A stretch of DNA of 64,000 nt, from contig NZ_KB911581.1 in the NCBI RefSeq assembly GCF_000383595.1, positions 5,849,519 to 5,913,518 of the forward strand, written 5' to 3'. Below, in pieces: positions 8,049 to 16,717 of the stretch (positions are counted from its first letter, which is position 1; every line of letters begins with the position of its first letter). The position numbers and the translations under genes were made by a program. The notes beneath the pieces are model-generated. The model was not told the DNA's origin and did no database searches. It saw nothing but the letters and a program-made list of their open reading frames with translations. The stretch comes from Streptomyces bottropensis ATCC 25435 (GTDB lineage: Bacteria; Actinomycetota; Actinomycetes; Streptomycetales; Streptomycetaceae).

Positions 8049-9509
8049 TCAGAAGGGGAAGTGCGCCTGCTGGGTGGCGATGGTCACCCAGCGGGTGTTG
8101 GAGAAGGCCTCGATGCCCCAGCGGCCGCCGAAGCGCCCGTAGCCGGAGGCCTTCACACCCCCGAAGGGGACCATCGGCTCGTCGGCCACCGACTGGTCGT
8201 TGACGTGGACGATGCCGGTGCGGATCCGGCGGGCGACGGTCAGGCCGTGCGTGGCACTCTCGGTGATGACGCCGCAGCTCAGGCCGTTGTCCGTGTCGTT
8301 GGCGATGGCCACGGCCTCCGCGTCGGCGGCGAACGTCTGCAGCACGCAGACCGGGCCGAAGGACTCCTGGTAGTAGAGGTCGGCGTCCTGGGGGACGTCG
8401 GTGAGCACGGTCGCCGGGTGCACCGCGCCCTCCGGCTGCCCGCCTCCGGTGAGCACCGTGGCGCCCTTGGCGACGGCGTCCTCGACCAGCGCGGCGATCC
8501 GCCGGGCGGCGTCGGCACTGACGAGCGGGCCGACCACGGTGTGCGGGTGGTTCGGGTCTCCGGCCTGGAGGGTGGCGACCTTGGCGGTGAACTTCCGCGC
8601 GAACTCCTCGGCCAGCGACTCGTGGACGAGGATCCGGTCGCCGGACATGCAGATCTGTCCGGCGTTCATGAAGACGCTGAAGGTGACGGCGTCGACGGCG
8701 TAGTCCACGTCGGCGTCCTCGAGCACGATGACGGCGTTCTTGCCGCCCAGCTCCAGTACGGCGGGCTTGAGGTGCTTCGCCGCGTGCGTGCCGATGATGC
8801 GGCCGACGCCGGTGGAGCCGGTGAAGTTCACCGCGCGCACCCGCTCGTCGGAGATCAGCGCCTCGGCGATCTCCGCGGCGTCCTCGGGCGCGTTGGTGAC
8901 GACGTTGAGCACGCCGTCGGGCAGCCCGGCCTCCCGGAGCACGTCCGCGACCAGCAGCCCGCAGGCGATGGGCGCGTCCTCGCTGGGCTTGACGACGACG
9001 GTGTTGCCGGCGGCCAGCGGTGCCGCCACGGCCCGTACGCCGAGGATGACCGGCGCGTTCCACGGCGCGAACGCGGCCACCACGCCCAGGGGTTCGCGCA
9101 CCGCGAGACTCAGCGCACCCTCCTTCTGGGTGGCGAGCACCTCGCCGCGCGGAGCGGTGATCGCGGCCGCCGCCTCGCGCAGGATGTTCGCCGCGAGCGC
9201 CACGTTGAAGTAGGCCCAGGGGCGGGTGCCGCCGGCCTCGCGCGCCATGATGTCGGCGACCTGGTCGCCCCGGCCCTCCAGCAGGTCGGCGGCCTTGAGG
9301 AAGATCGCCCGCCGGGCGAAGGGGGCGAGCGCGGCCCATTCCTCGAACGCGGCGTCGGCGGCGTCCACGGCCCGGGTCACGTCCTCCGGCCCGGCCGCCG
9401 CGACCGTCGCGTACACCTCCCCCGTGTACGGGTCGAGGTCTTCGGCGGTGCGGCCGGACGTGGCGGGCACGTCCTTGCCGCCGATCAGAAGGTCACGGGT
9501 CAAGGCCAT
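8049..9509 (-). CDS. Aldehyde dehydrogenase (vanillin/benzaldehyde-type)
   Basis: 486 residues, ATG 9509 with GAGGAAG at good spacing. NAD(P)-dependent oxidation of an aldehyde to the acid. The catalytic Cys287 is in GQICMS, the general base Glu is in LELGGKNAV, the Rossmann clamp is FTGSTGVGRII, and the C-terminal EEPMVPFGG-type motif appears as DEPMVPFGGVKASG. The sequence is closest in my memory to the vanillin or salicylaldehyde/benzaldehyde dehydrogenases of actinomycetes (the APWNAP and NDQSVADE blocks), so an aromatic aldehyde is plausible, but no catabolic partner genes are nearby. Cytoplasmic. An AT-rich stretch before 9600 probably holds its promoter. Confidence 0.87.
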   Translation of the reverse strand: MALTRDLLIGGKDVPATSGRTAEDLDPYTGEVYATVAAAGPEDVTRAVDAADAAFEEWAALAPFARRAIFLKAADLLEGRGDQVADIMAREAGGTRPWAYFNVALAANILREAAAAITAPRGEVLATQKEGALSLAVREPLGVVAAFAPWNAPVILGVRAVAAPLAAGNTVVVKPSEDAPIACGLLVADVLREAGLPDGVLNVVTNAPEDAAEIAEALISDERVRAVNFTGSTGVGRIIGTHAAKHLKPAVLELGGKNAVIVLEDADVDYAVDAVTFSVFMNAGQICMSGDRILVHESLAEEFARKFTAKVATLQAGDPNHPHTVVGPLVSADAARRIAALVEDAVAKGATVLTGGGQPEGAVHPATVLTDVPQDADLYYQESFGPVCVLQTFAADAEAVAIANDTDNGLSCGVITESATHGLTVARRIRTGIVHVNDQSVADEPMVPFGGVKASGYGRFGGRWGIEAFSNTRWVTIATQQAHFPF

Positions 9510-9638
9510 GGTGCGGCTTCCTCGGGGTACGTATCGACGACGGTACGTGATCGAGCATGAGCGCTCGCGAACGATCGTAGTGCGAATTTCAATTACGTTA
9601 CTGTTCCGTGATGCTCTGCCCGGTTCCCGGGGATGTCA

Positions 9639-9671
9639 AGAGCCCCACCACGCTGATCGCGGCGGGGCTCT
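9639..9671. terminator. Hairpin terminator after small secreted protein gene
   Basis: Perfect 8-bp stem AGAGCCCC (9639-9646) / GGGGCTCT (9664-9671) with a 17-nt loop, 22 bp beyond the stop of the minus-strand gene at 9693. It is also read through the leader of the aldehyde dehydrogenase promoter region. There is no long U-tract, as is usual in Streptomyces. Confidence 0.6.
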
Positions 9672-9692
9672 CGCTCTGTTCGACCGGCTGCG

Positions 9693-9989
9693 CTACTGGA
9701 CGGCGCCCAGCAGGCCGAGGGCGGGCGCGGCGAGGTCGGTGACCTGGTGCAGCTCGTTCAGCCGGTTCAGCTCGTGGACCTGGTTGAGGCCGGCGAGCTG
9801 CTGCGAGGGACGCGGAAGGCTTCGCTTCTGCTCCTCGGGGAGGTCGCCGACGGCGAGCGAGTCCAGCGTGGAGATCGGGCTGAAGCGGGTCGCGTCCGCC
9901 GTCGCGTCCGCGTTCGCCATCGGTGCGGCCAGGCCCGTGACACCCACGGCGAGACCCACGGCGGCGACGATGCGTCGAGTTGAGATCAT
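9693..9989 (-). CDS. Small secreted protein
   Basis: 98 residues from ATG 9989 (GAGGG upstream). A Sec signal peptide is clear: MISTRRIVAAVGLAVGVTGL followed by AAPMANADA, with likely cleavage after ANA or ADA near residue 28. The mature ~70 residues are rich in Leu, Asn and Gln (VHELNRLNELHQV) and contain no Cys. Such short Leu/Asn-rich secreted proteins with an LN-L pattern are widespread in Streptomyces without known function. The frame extends 24 residues upstream but without signal-peptide logic. Monocistronic, followed by a hairpin terminator. Confidence 0.7.
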   Translation of the reverse strand: MISTRRIVAAVGLAVGVTGLAAPMANADATADATRFSPISTLDSLAVGDLPEEQKRSLPRPSQQLAGLNQVHELNRLNELHQVTDLAAPALGLLGAVQ

Positions 9990-10154
9990 GCCCTCAGCAA
10001 CGCTCTCCGGCCCCGGTCGGTCACGGCCGCTCACCCGTGAGGCGCACGTCCGCCTCCGCACTTGCCGGGCGCCGCTCGGCGGAGGAGCCTGGCAGGAGAG
10101 GCCCTGAGCGGCCCGCTGCCCCCTGCCGGGCCCGGCCTTCTGAGGAGGTCAGCC

Positions 10155-10520
10155 ATGGGCACCTCGACGAGCCCCGCCTTCGATGTCGAAGCGCTGCGCC
10201 GGGGCACGGAGGAAGCGGACGCGGCGACACTGACGTCGCTCTACGCGGACGACGCCGAGATGCGCGTCGTGGACCGCAACACCCAGCCCAGCCATCCCAA
10301 GGTGCTGCACGGCCGGGACGAGATCGCCGCGATGTACGACGACGTCTGCAGCCGGGAGATGACGCACAAGATCGAGCAGTGCCTCGTCCAGGGTGATCAG
10401 GTCGCCGTCACGGAGTCCTGCGAATACCCCGACGGGGCGCGGGTCTGGGCCAGTTCGATGATCTCCCTGCGCGACGGCAAGATCATCGACCACACCCTGC
10501 TTCAGGCCTGGGACGAGTAG
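10155..10520 (+). CDS. NTF2-like (SnoaL-type) protein
   Basis: 121 residues, ATG 10155 behind GAGGAGGTC. The protein has the pattern of the NTF2-like/SnoaL superfamily: an N-terminal helix (FDVEALRRGTEEADAATLTSLYADDAEMRVVD), a loop with HGRDEI, and strands ending in ISLRDGKIIDHTLLQAWDE. The fold is a cone-shaped alpha+beta barrel used by ketosteroid isomerase, polyketide cyclases and many proteins of unknown function. The Asp/His residues that would make a cyclase are not distinctive here. Cytoplasmic. Followed after 75 bp by a glycosyltransferase on the same strand that appears to have its own promoter. Confidence 0.78.
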   Translation: MGTSTSPAFDVEALRRGTEEADAATLTSLYADDAEMRVVDRNTQPSHPKVLHGRDEIAAMYDDVCSREMTHKIEQCLVQGDQVAVTESCEYPDGARVWASSMISLRDGKIIDHTLLQAWDE

Positions 10521-10581
10521 CCCGGACCGTGCTGGCGGTTTCGGACAGCGGCTATTTCGGGTCATCGCGGTGCGGCGACGC

Positions 10582-10595
10582 CATACTGTCGGGCG
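10582..10595 (+). promoter_or_regulatory. Possible -10 box for a leaderless transcript
   Basis: CATACT (10582-10587) lies 7 bases before the GTG at 10595, the spacing expected when transcription starts at the start codon. The gene lacks a Shine-Dalgarno, which fits a leaderless mRNA. No convincing -35 box was seen. Confidence 0.4.
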
Positions 10596-11836
10596 TGCGT
10601 GTTGCGATCATGACGGCGGGTTCCCGGGGTGACGTGGCCCCGTACACCGGGCTGGGGCACGGGCTGGCGCGGGCCGGGCACGAGGTCACGCTGGTGACGC
10701 ACGCCCGGTTCGAGCCGCTGGTGGCGGGCTCGGGGGTCGCCTTCCACGCCCTTCCCGTGGATCCCCGGGCGGAGCTGGAGTCGGAGCGCGGACGGGGACT
10801 GCACCGGAGTTCCACCGGGGCCGGGAAGCTGTACCGGGCGGCGGAGATGGCCCGGAGGCTGGTCGGGCGGATGGCCGGTGATCTGGAGGCCGCCGCCCGT
10901 GCCAGTGAGGTTCTGCTGCTGGCCGGCACGGTCGCGCCGCTCGGCCACGCCATCGCCCGGGGACTGTCGGTCCCGAGCCTGGGCGTCAATCTGCAACCCC
11001 TCGCGCCGACACGGGAGTTCGCCCCGCCGATGACCGGGGTCCGGTCCTGGGGCCCGGTCGGCAACCGGGTGGCCGGGCACGCGGTGAACGCGGCCGTCGA
11101 GTGGATCTTCACGGAGGAGGTGCGGCGGCTGCGTACCGAGTACGGGCTCCCGCGCACCGGCCCGGTGGCCTCGCGCCGGGCCCGCAAGCGGCAGGGCCGA
11201 CCGGTCTTCCACGGCTTCAGCCCCCGGGTGGTGCCCCGCCCCGGCGACTGGCGGGCCGGGCACGACGTCACCGGCTACTGGTGGCCGTACGACCGCGAGG
11301 ACCGGCTGCCGGGGCCATTGCTGGACTTCCTCGACGCCGGGCCGCCCCCGGTCTTCGTGGGCCTGGGCAGCGCGACCGTGCCGGATCCGGAGCGGATGAG
11401 CGGCGAGGTCGTACGGGCCCTGCGGGCGGCGGGGCTGCGCGGGGTGATCCAGCGGGGCTGGGGTGAACTGCGGGGCGAGGGCGAGGACATGTTCACGGTG
11501 GGCGAGGTGCCGCACTCCCTGCTCTTCCCGAGGATGGCCGCCGTCGTCCACCACGCGGGCGCGGGCACCACGGCGGCGGGTCTGCGTGCCGGGGTCCCGG
11601 CGGTGCCGGTGCCCGTCCAGTTCGACGAGGCCTTCTGGGCCGCCCGCCTCGTCGCCCTCGGCGTGTCGCCCACGGCCGTACCCCTGCGCGGCTTCACCCC
11701 CGCCGCACTGGCGTCCGCCCTGCGCCGCGCGACCACCGACCCGTCGTACGGCCACCGCGCCCGGACACTGGCCGGGGAACTGCGCGGGGAGGACGGGGTG
11801 CGACCGGTCCTGACGGCCCTGGACCGACTCTCCTGA
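10595..11836 (+). CDS. UGT/MGT-family glycosyltransferase
   Basis: 413 residues from GTG 10595. GT1-type glycosyltransferase with two Rossmann-like domains. The N-terminal acceptor domain begins VRVAIMTAGSRGDVAPYTGLGHGLARAGHEV, the classic sterol/macrolide GT opening. The C-terminal sugar-nucleotide domain contains VFVGLGSATVPDP and the donor motif VVHHAGAGTTAAGLRAGVPAVPVPVQFDEAFWA, matching the HHGGAGTT...P...DQ..W consensus with Ala for one Gly and Glu for Gln. It resembles bacterial sterol-type GTs that use UDP-glucose, but the acceptor is unknown. No Shine-Dalgarno; a -10-like box suggests a leaderless mRNA. No antibiotic gene cluster surrounds it, so a housekeeping lipid or a detoxification role is possible. 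Confidence 0.85.
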   Translation: MRVAIMTAGSRGDVAPYTGLGHGLARAGHEVTLVTHARFEPLVAGSGVAFHALPVDPRAELESERGRGLHRSSTGAGKLYRAAEMARRLVGRMAGDLEAAARASEVLLLAGTVAPLGHAIARGLSVPSLGVNLQPLAPTREFAPPMTGVRSWGPVGNRVAGHAVNAAVEWIFTEEVRRLRTEYGLPRTGPVASRRARKRQGRPVFHGFSPRVVPRPGDWRAGHDVTGYWWPYDREDRLPGPLLDFLDAGPPPVFVGLGSATVPDPERMSGEVVRALRAAGLRGVIQRGWGELRGEGEDMFTVGEVPHSLLFPRMAAVVHHAGAGTTAAGLRAGVPAVPVPVQFDEAFWAARLVALGVSPTAVPLRGFTPAALASALRRATTDPSYGHRARTLAGELRGEDGVRPVLTALDRLS

Positions 11837-11851
11837 CGCCGGACCTTCGCA

Positions 11852-11929
11852 CTCCTCTCCCACACGCGGGCCTCGGGCTCCTCTCCCACACGCGGGCCTC
11901 GGGCTCCTCTCCCACACGCGGGCCTCGGG
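11852..11929. repeat. Three exact copies of a 26-bp unit
   Basis: The unit begins CTCCTCTCCCACACGCGGGC and ends CTCGGG, at 11852, 11878 and 11904, contiguous and identical. Identity between copies suggests recent slippage or duplication. Confidence 0.9.
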
Positions 11930-11990
11930 CTCGGCCGCCGGCCACCTCCTGGTCGCCGGCCACCGACCGGGACCCTTCCCGATCGTCGAC

Positions 11991-12040
11991 CTCCGCCTGG
12001 TTCACCTCCGACTGGTTCACCTCCGACTGGTTCACCTCCG
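11991..12040. repeat. 15-bp tandem repeat
   Basis: About three copies of CTCCGACTGGTTCAC (first copy CTCCGCCTGGTTCAC), ending with a partial CTCCG. A multiple of three in length, so it reads as a pentapeptide repeat in some frames, but no supported gene contains it. Confidence 0.8.
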
Positions 12041-12488
12041 GGTCGCCGACCTCCGGCCCGGCCTCGCCCCGCCGCCACGGTTTCGGCTCCCCGATCGCTC
12101 GGCCGCACCTTCCGGGCCACTGCGGACTCAACCTGCCCCCATTCACCGGCCTCCGCTCCAGCCGTCCCCCGGTTGTGCACGGGTTCGCAGTCACCACCCG
12201 TCGGGCCGGCTCCTCCTCGGTCAACGTCCCTCGGCGCCCCGCCTTGCCGGTTCCACCCTCCCGGCCGGCACCTTCCTTCCTCGCCGACCCCGCTCACCGG
12301 CCCCGGCCCCCGGACCAGCCATCCCCGGTTCACCGCTCGGGCCTCCCGCCCACCGGCGTCCGGTGCGTCCTCGCCGGGTCCCGCACGCGGGTTCGGACCG
12401 ACCGCCCCGGCTCACCCCGCCCTCGGGCGCCGCCCGTGCGGTGCGGCCCTTGCCCGCACCCGGCCGCAGCCTCCGCCCCGGCTCCGGT

Positions 12489-13151
12489 TCAGTCCGTCTG
12501 TGGGCTCCACCCCATCGGACGCAGGATCCCGAGCAGCAGGCCGACCAGTTCGTCGACCACCTCGTCGAGGGGGGCGTCGACGAAGCCTGCCTGCCAGTCG
12601 TGGAGGAGGCCGTTGACGCTGCCGATGAAGGCCGTGGCGGCGATGCGGTAGTCGCGGTGCGCGGCCTCGCCGCGTTCGGCGGCCGCGGTGGCCTCGGCGC
12701 AGATGAAGTCGACCCAGCGGGAGCGGCGTTCGAGGCGCTGGCGCTCCAGGCGAGGGCTGACGCCGATGATCTCGGTGAAGGTGATCCGCAGTCGGCGCGG
12801 GTCACCGGTGACGTTCGCGGCGTAGGCGCGGAACGCGGCGGTGGCGCGCTCGGCGATCGACTCGCCCTGTGCCGCCGCGAGACCGGTGAGCGCGGCCTCC
12901 TCGGCCCAGTCGTTGACCCGGAGGTGGAGGGCGGCCAGCACATCCTCCAGGGTGTGGAACTCCTCGTAGAACTGGCGGGTCGACAGTCCGGCGGCCTCGC
13001 TCAGACCCGCGATCGTGGTCGCACGGAAGCCGGGGGTGTCGCCGAACATCCGAAGACCCGCGTCGAGGAACCGGTCCCGGCGCTCGGCCCGGCGCTCCGC
13101 CGCGGACCTGCCCCCGTACCGGCCGGTGGGCTGTTTGAGCCTGCCCGCCAC
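12489..13151 (-). CDS. TetR-family transcriptional regulator
   Basis: 220 residues from GTG 13151 with GGGAGGAG at ideal spacing; the frame is open further upstream but has no better start. The N-terminal helix-turn-helix is RDRFLDAGLRMFGDTPGFRATTIAGLSEAAGLSTRQFYEEFHTLEDVLAAL (residues ~25-75, with the typical Thr-Ile and the recognition helix STRQFYEEF). The C-terminal half is the ligand-binding helical bundle and contains a WAEEAAL block and an RSRWVDF block. It probably represses itself and/or the divergent secreted beta-propeller gene. A perfect 6-bp-arm palindrome lies in the shared intergenic region (13251-13266) and is the candidate operator. Ligand unknown. Confidence 0.87.
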   Translation of the reverse strand: MAGRLKQPTGRYGGRSAAERRAERRDRFLDAGLRMFGDTPGFRATTIAGLSEAAGLSTRQFYEEFHTLEDVLAALHLRVNDWAEEAALTGLAAAQGESIAERATAAFRAYAANVTGDPRRLRITFTEIIGVSPRLERQRLERRSRWVDFICAEATAAAERGEAAHRDYRIAATAFIGSVNGLLHDWQAGFVDAPLDEVVDELVGLLLGILRPMGWSPQTD

Positions 13152-13250
13152 GCTGCTCCTCCCGACGAAACGCCACTCGCTGCGACGGCCGGGTTCGGCC
13201 GTCGGCTGATTTTGTCGTGTCTTTGGTCTTGTGGTGAAGCGGGGCCGTTC

Positions 13251-13266
13251 CTTACTTTCCAGTAAG
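13251..13266. promoter_or_regulatory. Candidate TetR operator
   Basis: CTTACTTTCCAGTAAG: perfect 6-bp arms around TTCC, 100 bp upstream of the TetR start and 102 bp upstream of the beta-propeller start. Its AT content stands out in this GC-rich context and the size suits a TetR dimer site. Confidence 0.6.
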
Positions 13267-13367
13267 TCCATTTGAACGCTGCCGTATTCAGACTTCCCGT
13301 AGCCGCTTCCGACCTTCACGGTCCCCGAGCCGCCTTGTCATGCCCTGAGCAAGCAGGAGGAACCGAT

Positions 13368-14633
13368 ATGCCCCTCTCCCCCACCCCCCGCCGCCGGAGG
13401 ACCCGGCATGTCGGTGCCGCCGTAGCCGCGCTCGCGCTCACCGCCACCGCCGTGGCGACCGCCGGCCCCGCGAATGCCGCGGCCGACCTGCGGGAGGTGA
13501 TGTTCGTGGGCAACAACTGGGAGGGCACCGCGGACGTCATCAAGGCCTCCGGCGACTTCGCCAAGATCGGCCGGATCAACGTCATCCCCGACAAGGCCGC
13601 CCGGATGGCGGAGATCAACGCCGATCCGATCCGGTGGATCGCCTACATGACGATCCGCAACAGCGTGGGCGAGGGCCACGACCAGTACGTCGACGACATG
13701 TACTCCACGCCCGACGGCTCCTCCATGGTCGTCTCCCGCCCGAGCTTCGCCGACGTGGTCTCCATCAACGTCAGGACCGGCGCCATCAACTGGCGCTTCC
13801 CGGTGTCGGGTTACCGCTCCGACCACATGGCGGTCTCCGCCGACGGCAAGCGCGTGGCGGTGTCGGCGTCGACCGGCAACACCGTGCACGTGCTGGACAT
13901 CGTCACCGGCAAGCAGCTCGGCTCGTTCAAGACCGGCGACAAGCCGCACGAGAACATCTTCACCAAGGACGGCAAGTACATCTGGAACATGGCGATCGGG
14001 GACGTCAACACCCAGAGCGACGCACCCTGGCTGGACTGGACGAAGGGCGACCGCAAGATCACGGTCGCCGACGCGAACACCTTCCAGCAGGTCAAGGTGA
14101 TCGACATGCGCGCGCGGCTCGACGCCATCGGGCTGCGCGACTACTCGGACGCGGTCCGTCCCGCCGCGTTCTCGCCCGACGAGACGAAGCTGTACTTCCA
14201 GGTGTCGTTCTTCAACGGCTTCTTCGAGTACGACATCGCCACCGACAAGATCACCCGCACCAAGACCCTGCCGAAGTCCCCGGGCGTCAGCGACGACCGT
14301 ACGACCTTCGTCAACGACTCGCGCCACCACGGCCTCACGATGAAGCCGGACGGCACGAAGCTGTGCATCGCCGGCACGATGGACGACTACGCGGTCGTCG
14401 TGGACCGCGCGACCTTCCAGGAGGGCCCGCTCGTCCCCGTCTCCAAGCCGTACTGGTCGACCGTCAGCGGTGACGGCAAGTCCTGTGTGGTCTCCGAGAG
14501 CGGCGCCGACCAGGTCACGGCCATCGACTTCGCCACCGGGAAGAAGACCGTGTCCGTCGCAGTCGGCGACCACCCCCAGCGGGTGCGCGTGGCACAGGTG
14601 CCCGCCGACTGGACCGGACCCTCGGCTAACTGA
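13368..14633 (+). CDS. Secreted YVTN/YncE-like beta-propeller protein
   Basis: 421 residues, ATG 13368 behind AGGAGGA. A twin-Arg-rich N-terminus (TPRRRRTRHVGAAVAALALT) leads a signal peptide ending near AGPANAAA, probably Sec. The mature part is a seven-bladed-propeller type: recurring blade motifs such as VSADGKRVAVSASTGNTVHVLDIVTGK, SPDETKLYFQV, MKPDGTKLCIAGTMDDYAVVVD and ATGKKTVSVAVGDHPQRVRV are the YVTN signature seen in YncE-like and surface-layer proteins. No catalytic motif and no anchor were found. Exported, possibly a binding or scaffold protein in the cell wall. Divergent from a TetR regulator with a shared operator. Its 3' end overlaps the convergent GH5 gene by 8 bp. Confidence 0.82.
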   Translation: MPLSPTPRRRRTRHVGAAVAALALTATAVATAGPANAAADLREVMFVGNNWEGTADVIKASGDFAKIGRINVIPDKAARMAEINADPIRWIAYMTIRNSVGEGHDQYVDDMYSTPDGSSMVVSRPSFADVVSINVRTGAINWRFPVSGYRSDHMAVSADGKRVAVSASTGNTVHVLDIVTGKQLGSFKTGDKPHENIFTKDGKYIWNMAIGDVNTQSDAPWLDWTKGDRKITVADANTFQQVKVIDMRARLDAIGLRDYSDAVRPAAFSPDETKLYFQVSFFNGFFEYDIATDKITRTKTLPKSPGVSDDRTTFVNDSRHHGLTMKPDGTKLCIAGTMDDYAVVVDRATFQEGPLVPVSKPYWSTVSGDGKSCVVSESGADQVTAIDFATGKKTVSVAVGDHPQRVRVAQVPADWTGPSAN

Positions 14634-16509
14634 ACCTGGCGGTCAGCCAGTTCGACAGCTCCGTCCGTGCCGCGCCCAGTTGCGCGGCGGACGGGGCTGT
14701 CGCGCCGTTGGTGACCAGGGCGTAGTGGAGCTTGCCCGTGTCGGCGGCGGTCAGCAGCAGACGGCGGCTGCCGGTGCCGCCCGGCTCCTTCGCGGCGGCG
14801 ACCGGCGTGGACGTGGTGTACGCCGGCGGCGCCGCCGTCACCCCGAGGTCGGACACCACCGTGGTGGACGCGGTGGGGAAGGACGCCGGCAGGTGCAGCT
14901 CGGTCGGCTCCGTACTGCCGTCCGAGCGCCAGACCAGCAGGGAGTACTGTCCGGAGCCGACGAGCGAGGAGACGTTCGGCATCGAGCCGGGCACCGGGTT
15001 CCACGTCAGGGTCGTGGAACCGTCCCGCGAGCGGTCCTCGTAGGTGAAGGCGACCGTGCTGCCCGCCGTGGCGCTCGGGTAGATCCGGTCCAGCATCCGG
15101 GCGTCCTGGCGGAGCACGGCCGTACCGGAGTCGTCGAGACGTACGGCGGAGAGGTCCTCACCGTTCCAGCCGTCGGCCTCGGCCTGCACCTTGTCGGGGT
15201 TGTCGTTCATCAGCTCGTGGTGGCGGCCCCAGTAGATGTCCCACTGCCACTGGGAGCCGGAGAGGACCGGGCCGGAGGAGGCCGGTTTCGACCACCAGTC
15301 GACGCCCTTCACCCGGGAGTCCAGCGCCTGGTACATGGCCTTGTAGACCGTGGGCGCCTTGTCGGAGACCGAGCCGCTGAGCGGGTGTCCGAACTCGCTG
15401 ATGATCGCCGTGGTGCCGCCGGCGGTGGCCCGGTCACGCACCGTCCCGAAGTCGTTCACGTACTGGCCGTTCTCCGCCTTGCCCCACATGAAGATGCCGG
15501 AGATCGCCTTCTGGTCGTAGAAGTGGGTGTTGAAGACGTAGCGCGGTCCGATGGTGCCCGCGTCGAGGAGTCCGCCCTCCTGCTTCTGGAAGTCGATGTT
15601 GGCGTTCCAGAAGAGGTTCGGCTCGACGAAGGCCGGCTTGGCCTGCCAGCCCGCCGCGTCCATCCGGGAGCGGAACTTGACGTAGAACGGCCACAGGACG
15701 TCCTTCTCCCACGTCCTGCTGGTCTGCCCCGAGTCGAGGACGCCGGGATGGGGCTCGTTCCACGGGTCGAAGCCGACGACGCCCTGGAACTGGGCGGACG
15801 TGAGGTTGGACTTCACGTACGCCATCGTCTTCTGCGCGGTGTCCAGGAAGGAGTCCTGGACACCGTAGGTGTTGTGCCAGAAGTCGTACGTCGACTTCGT
15901 CACCGCGGCGTTGGAGGTGATGTTCTGGCCCCAGAACGGGCAGATCCCGCAGTACTCGTCGGGGTAGTTGCCGAGGTCCACGGCCCACTTGGGGGCGCCG
16001 TCGCCGGTGTACCAGCTGTCGGAGTCGAACAGCCAGCGGGAGTACAGGTCCTGGTGGAAGTCGGGATAGACCCTGATCCCCGCGTCCAGGAACGCGCCCA
16101 TCTGCGCGGTGGCCGCCGCGAGGTAGGAGGTGCTCACCTGCCCGCGCACCGGCTCCGCGTACGCCCAGGAGAGCAGGAAGCGGACGGAGTTGCCGCCGCC
16201 CAGCGCCCGGAGCGCGGTCGCCGACTTCCTCGCGTCGGCGACCGAGGCGAAGGGCAGACCGTTGTTCTCCTTGAGTTTCGTCTCACCCGAGACGTTGTAA
16301 CCGCGCAGGACGACCTCGCGGCCGAGTCCGTCCTTGAAGCGGCCGCCCTCGACGGTGAGGGTGGCCGCGGCCTGCGAGTCGAACCAGAGATCATCAGTGA
16401 GAGCGGAGGCGGGCTGGGTGGGGCCCGCCGTGGTCAGGAAGCCGGTGACGAGTACCAGGACACCGAGCAGACGAGTGCGCAATCTTGACATGTCCGCCAC
16501 ATTCGACAT
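14626..16509 (-). CDS. Secreted GH5 glycoside hydrolase (endoglycoceramidase-like)
   Basis: About 627 residues from ATG 16509; a second ATG at 16491 is equally possible. Signal peptide RLLGVLVLVTGFLTTAG-PTQPASA. The (beta/alpha)8 barrel of glycoside hydrolase family 5 spans ~45-440: VVLRGYNVSGETK start, acid/base Glu near 254 in GFDPWNEPHPG, nucleophile Glu near 373 in IISEFGHPLSG. The C-terminal ~140 residues form a beta-sandwich like the extra domain of endoglycoceramidases, and the ring of motifs (YPDFHQDLYS, NTHFYDQKA) also fits that group better than cellulases. Likely cleaves a glycolipid or beta-glucoside outside the cell. No CebR box was seen upstream, unlike the GH9 gene. Confidence 0.85.
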   Translation of the reverse strand: MSNVADMSRLRTRLLGVLVLVTGFLTTAGPTQPASALTDDLWFDSQAAATLTVEGGRFKDGLGREVVLRGYNVSGETKLKENNGLPFASVADARKSATALRALGGGNSVRFLLSWAYAEPVRGQVSTSYLAAATAQMGAFLDAGIRVYPDFHQDLYSRWLFDSDSWYTGDGAPKWAVDLGNYPDEYCGICPFWGQNITSNAAVTKSTYDFWHNTYGVQDSFLDTAQKTMAYVKSNLTSAQFQGVVGFDPWNEPHPGVLDSGQTSRTWEKDVLWPFYVKFRSRMDAAGWQAKPAFVEPNLFWNANIDFQKQEGGLLDAGTIGPRYVFNTHFYDQKAISGIFMWGKAENGQYVNDFGTVRDRATAGGTTAIISEFGHPLSGSVSDKAPTVYKAMYQALDSRVKGVDWWSKPASSGPVLSGSQWQWDIYWGRHHELMNDNPDKVQAEADGWNGEDLSAVRLDDSGTAVLRQDARMLDRIYPSATAGSTVAFTYEDRSRDGSTTLTWNPVPGSMPNVSSLVGSGQYSLLVWRSDGSTEPTELHLPASFPTASTTVVSDLGVTAAPPAYTTSTPVAAAKEPGGTGSRRLLLTAADTGKLHYALVTNGATAPSAAQLGAARTELSNWLTARFS

Positions 16510-16717
16510 GTGCACTACCGTCCCAATGGTCAGGCGGGCCGTCAATAGCAACTGACGCACGAGTAAGTACCCGTTTTCGCAAGACAGTTCACCATCCACG
16601 GCCGATTCTTTGCCCTGTGCGACCCGGTGGGCCCTTGCGCGCCCGCGCGAGGACCCGATAAAGACCCCCTAGCCGCTCCTGCCCCAGGAATCCCGCGCGC
16701 CCCTCCCGCGCCGCCGC

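Larger units (their letters stand above)
11837..12488. other. 650-bp repeat-rich gap
   Basis: No gene supported here. It lies between the convergent glycosyltransferase and TetR genes and contains two tandem repeat tracts, listed separately. The rest is C-rich on the plus strand with long open frames on both strands caused by composition. A minus-strand frame would read (EVNQS)n, but it lacks a start site and family resemblance. Confidence 0.6.

Noticed and set aside
8037..8050. GACCGGGGCCGGTC as a terminator
   Set aside because: The arms are separated by only two bases, so a stable loop cannot form, and it overlaps the aldehyde dehydrogenase stop.
6019..9339. Open minus-strand frame of 1106 codons
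   Set aside because: It is antisense to the ABC exporter and out of frame with the aldehyde dehydrogenase; its translation is Arg/Gly/His-rich with no domain, a normal artefact at this GC content.
11852..11929. Possible CRISPR-like repeats
   Set aside because: The 26-bp units touch each other with no spacers, and no cas genes are present.
11694..12224. Minus-strand ORF with EVNQS pentapeptide repeat
   Set aside because: No ribosome site, no homology that I recognise, and it overlaps the 3' part of the glycosyltransferase gene.
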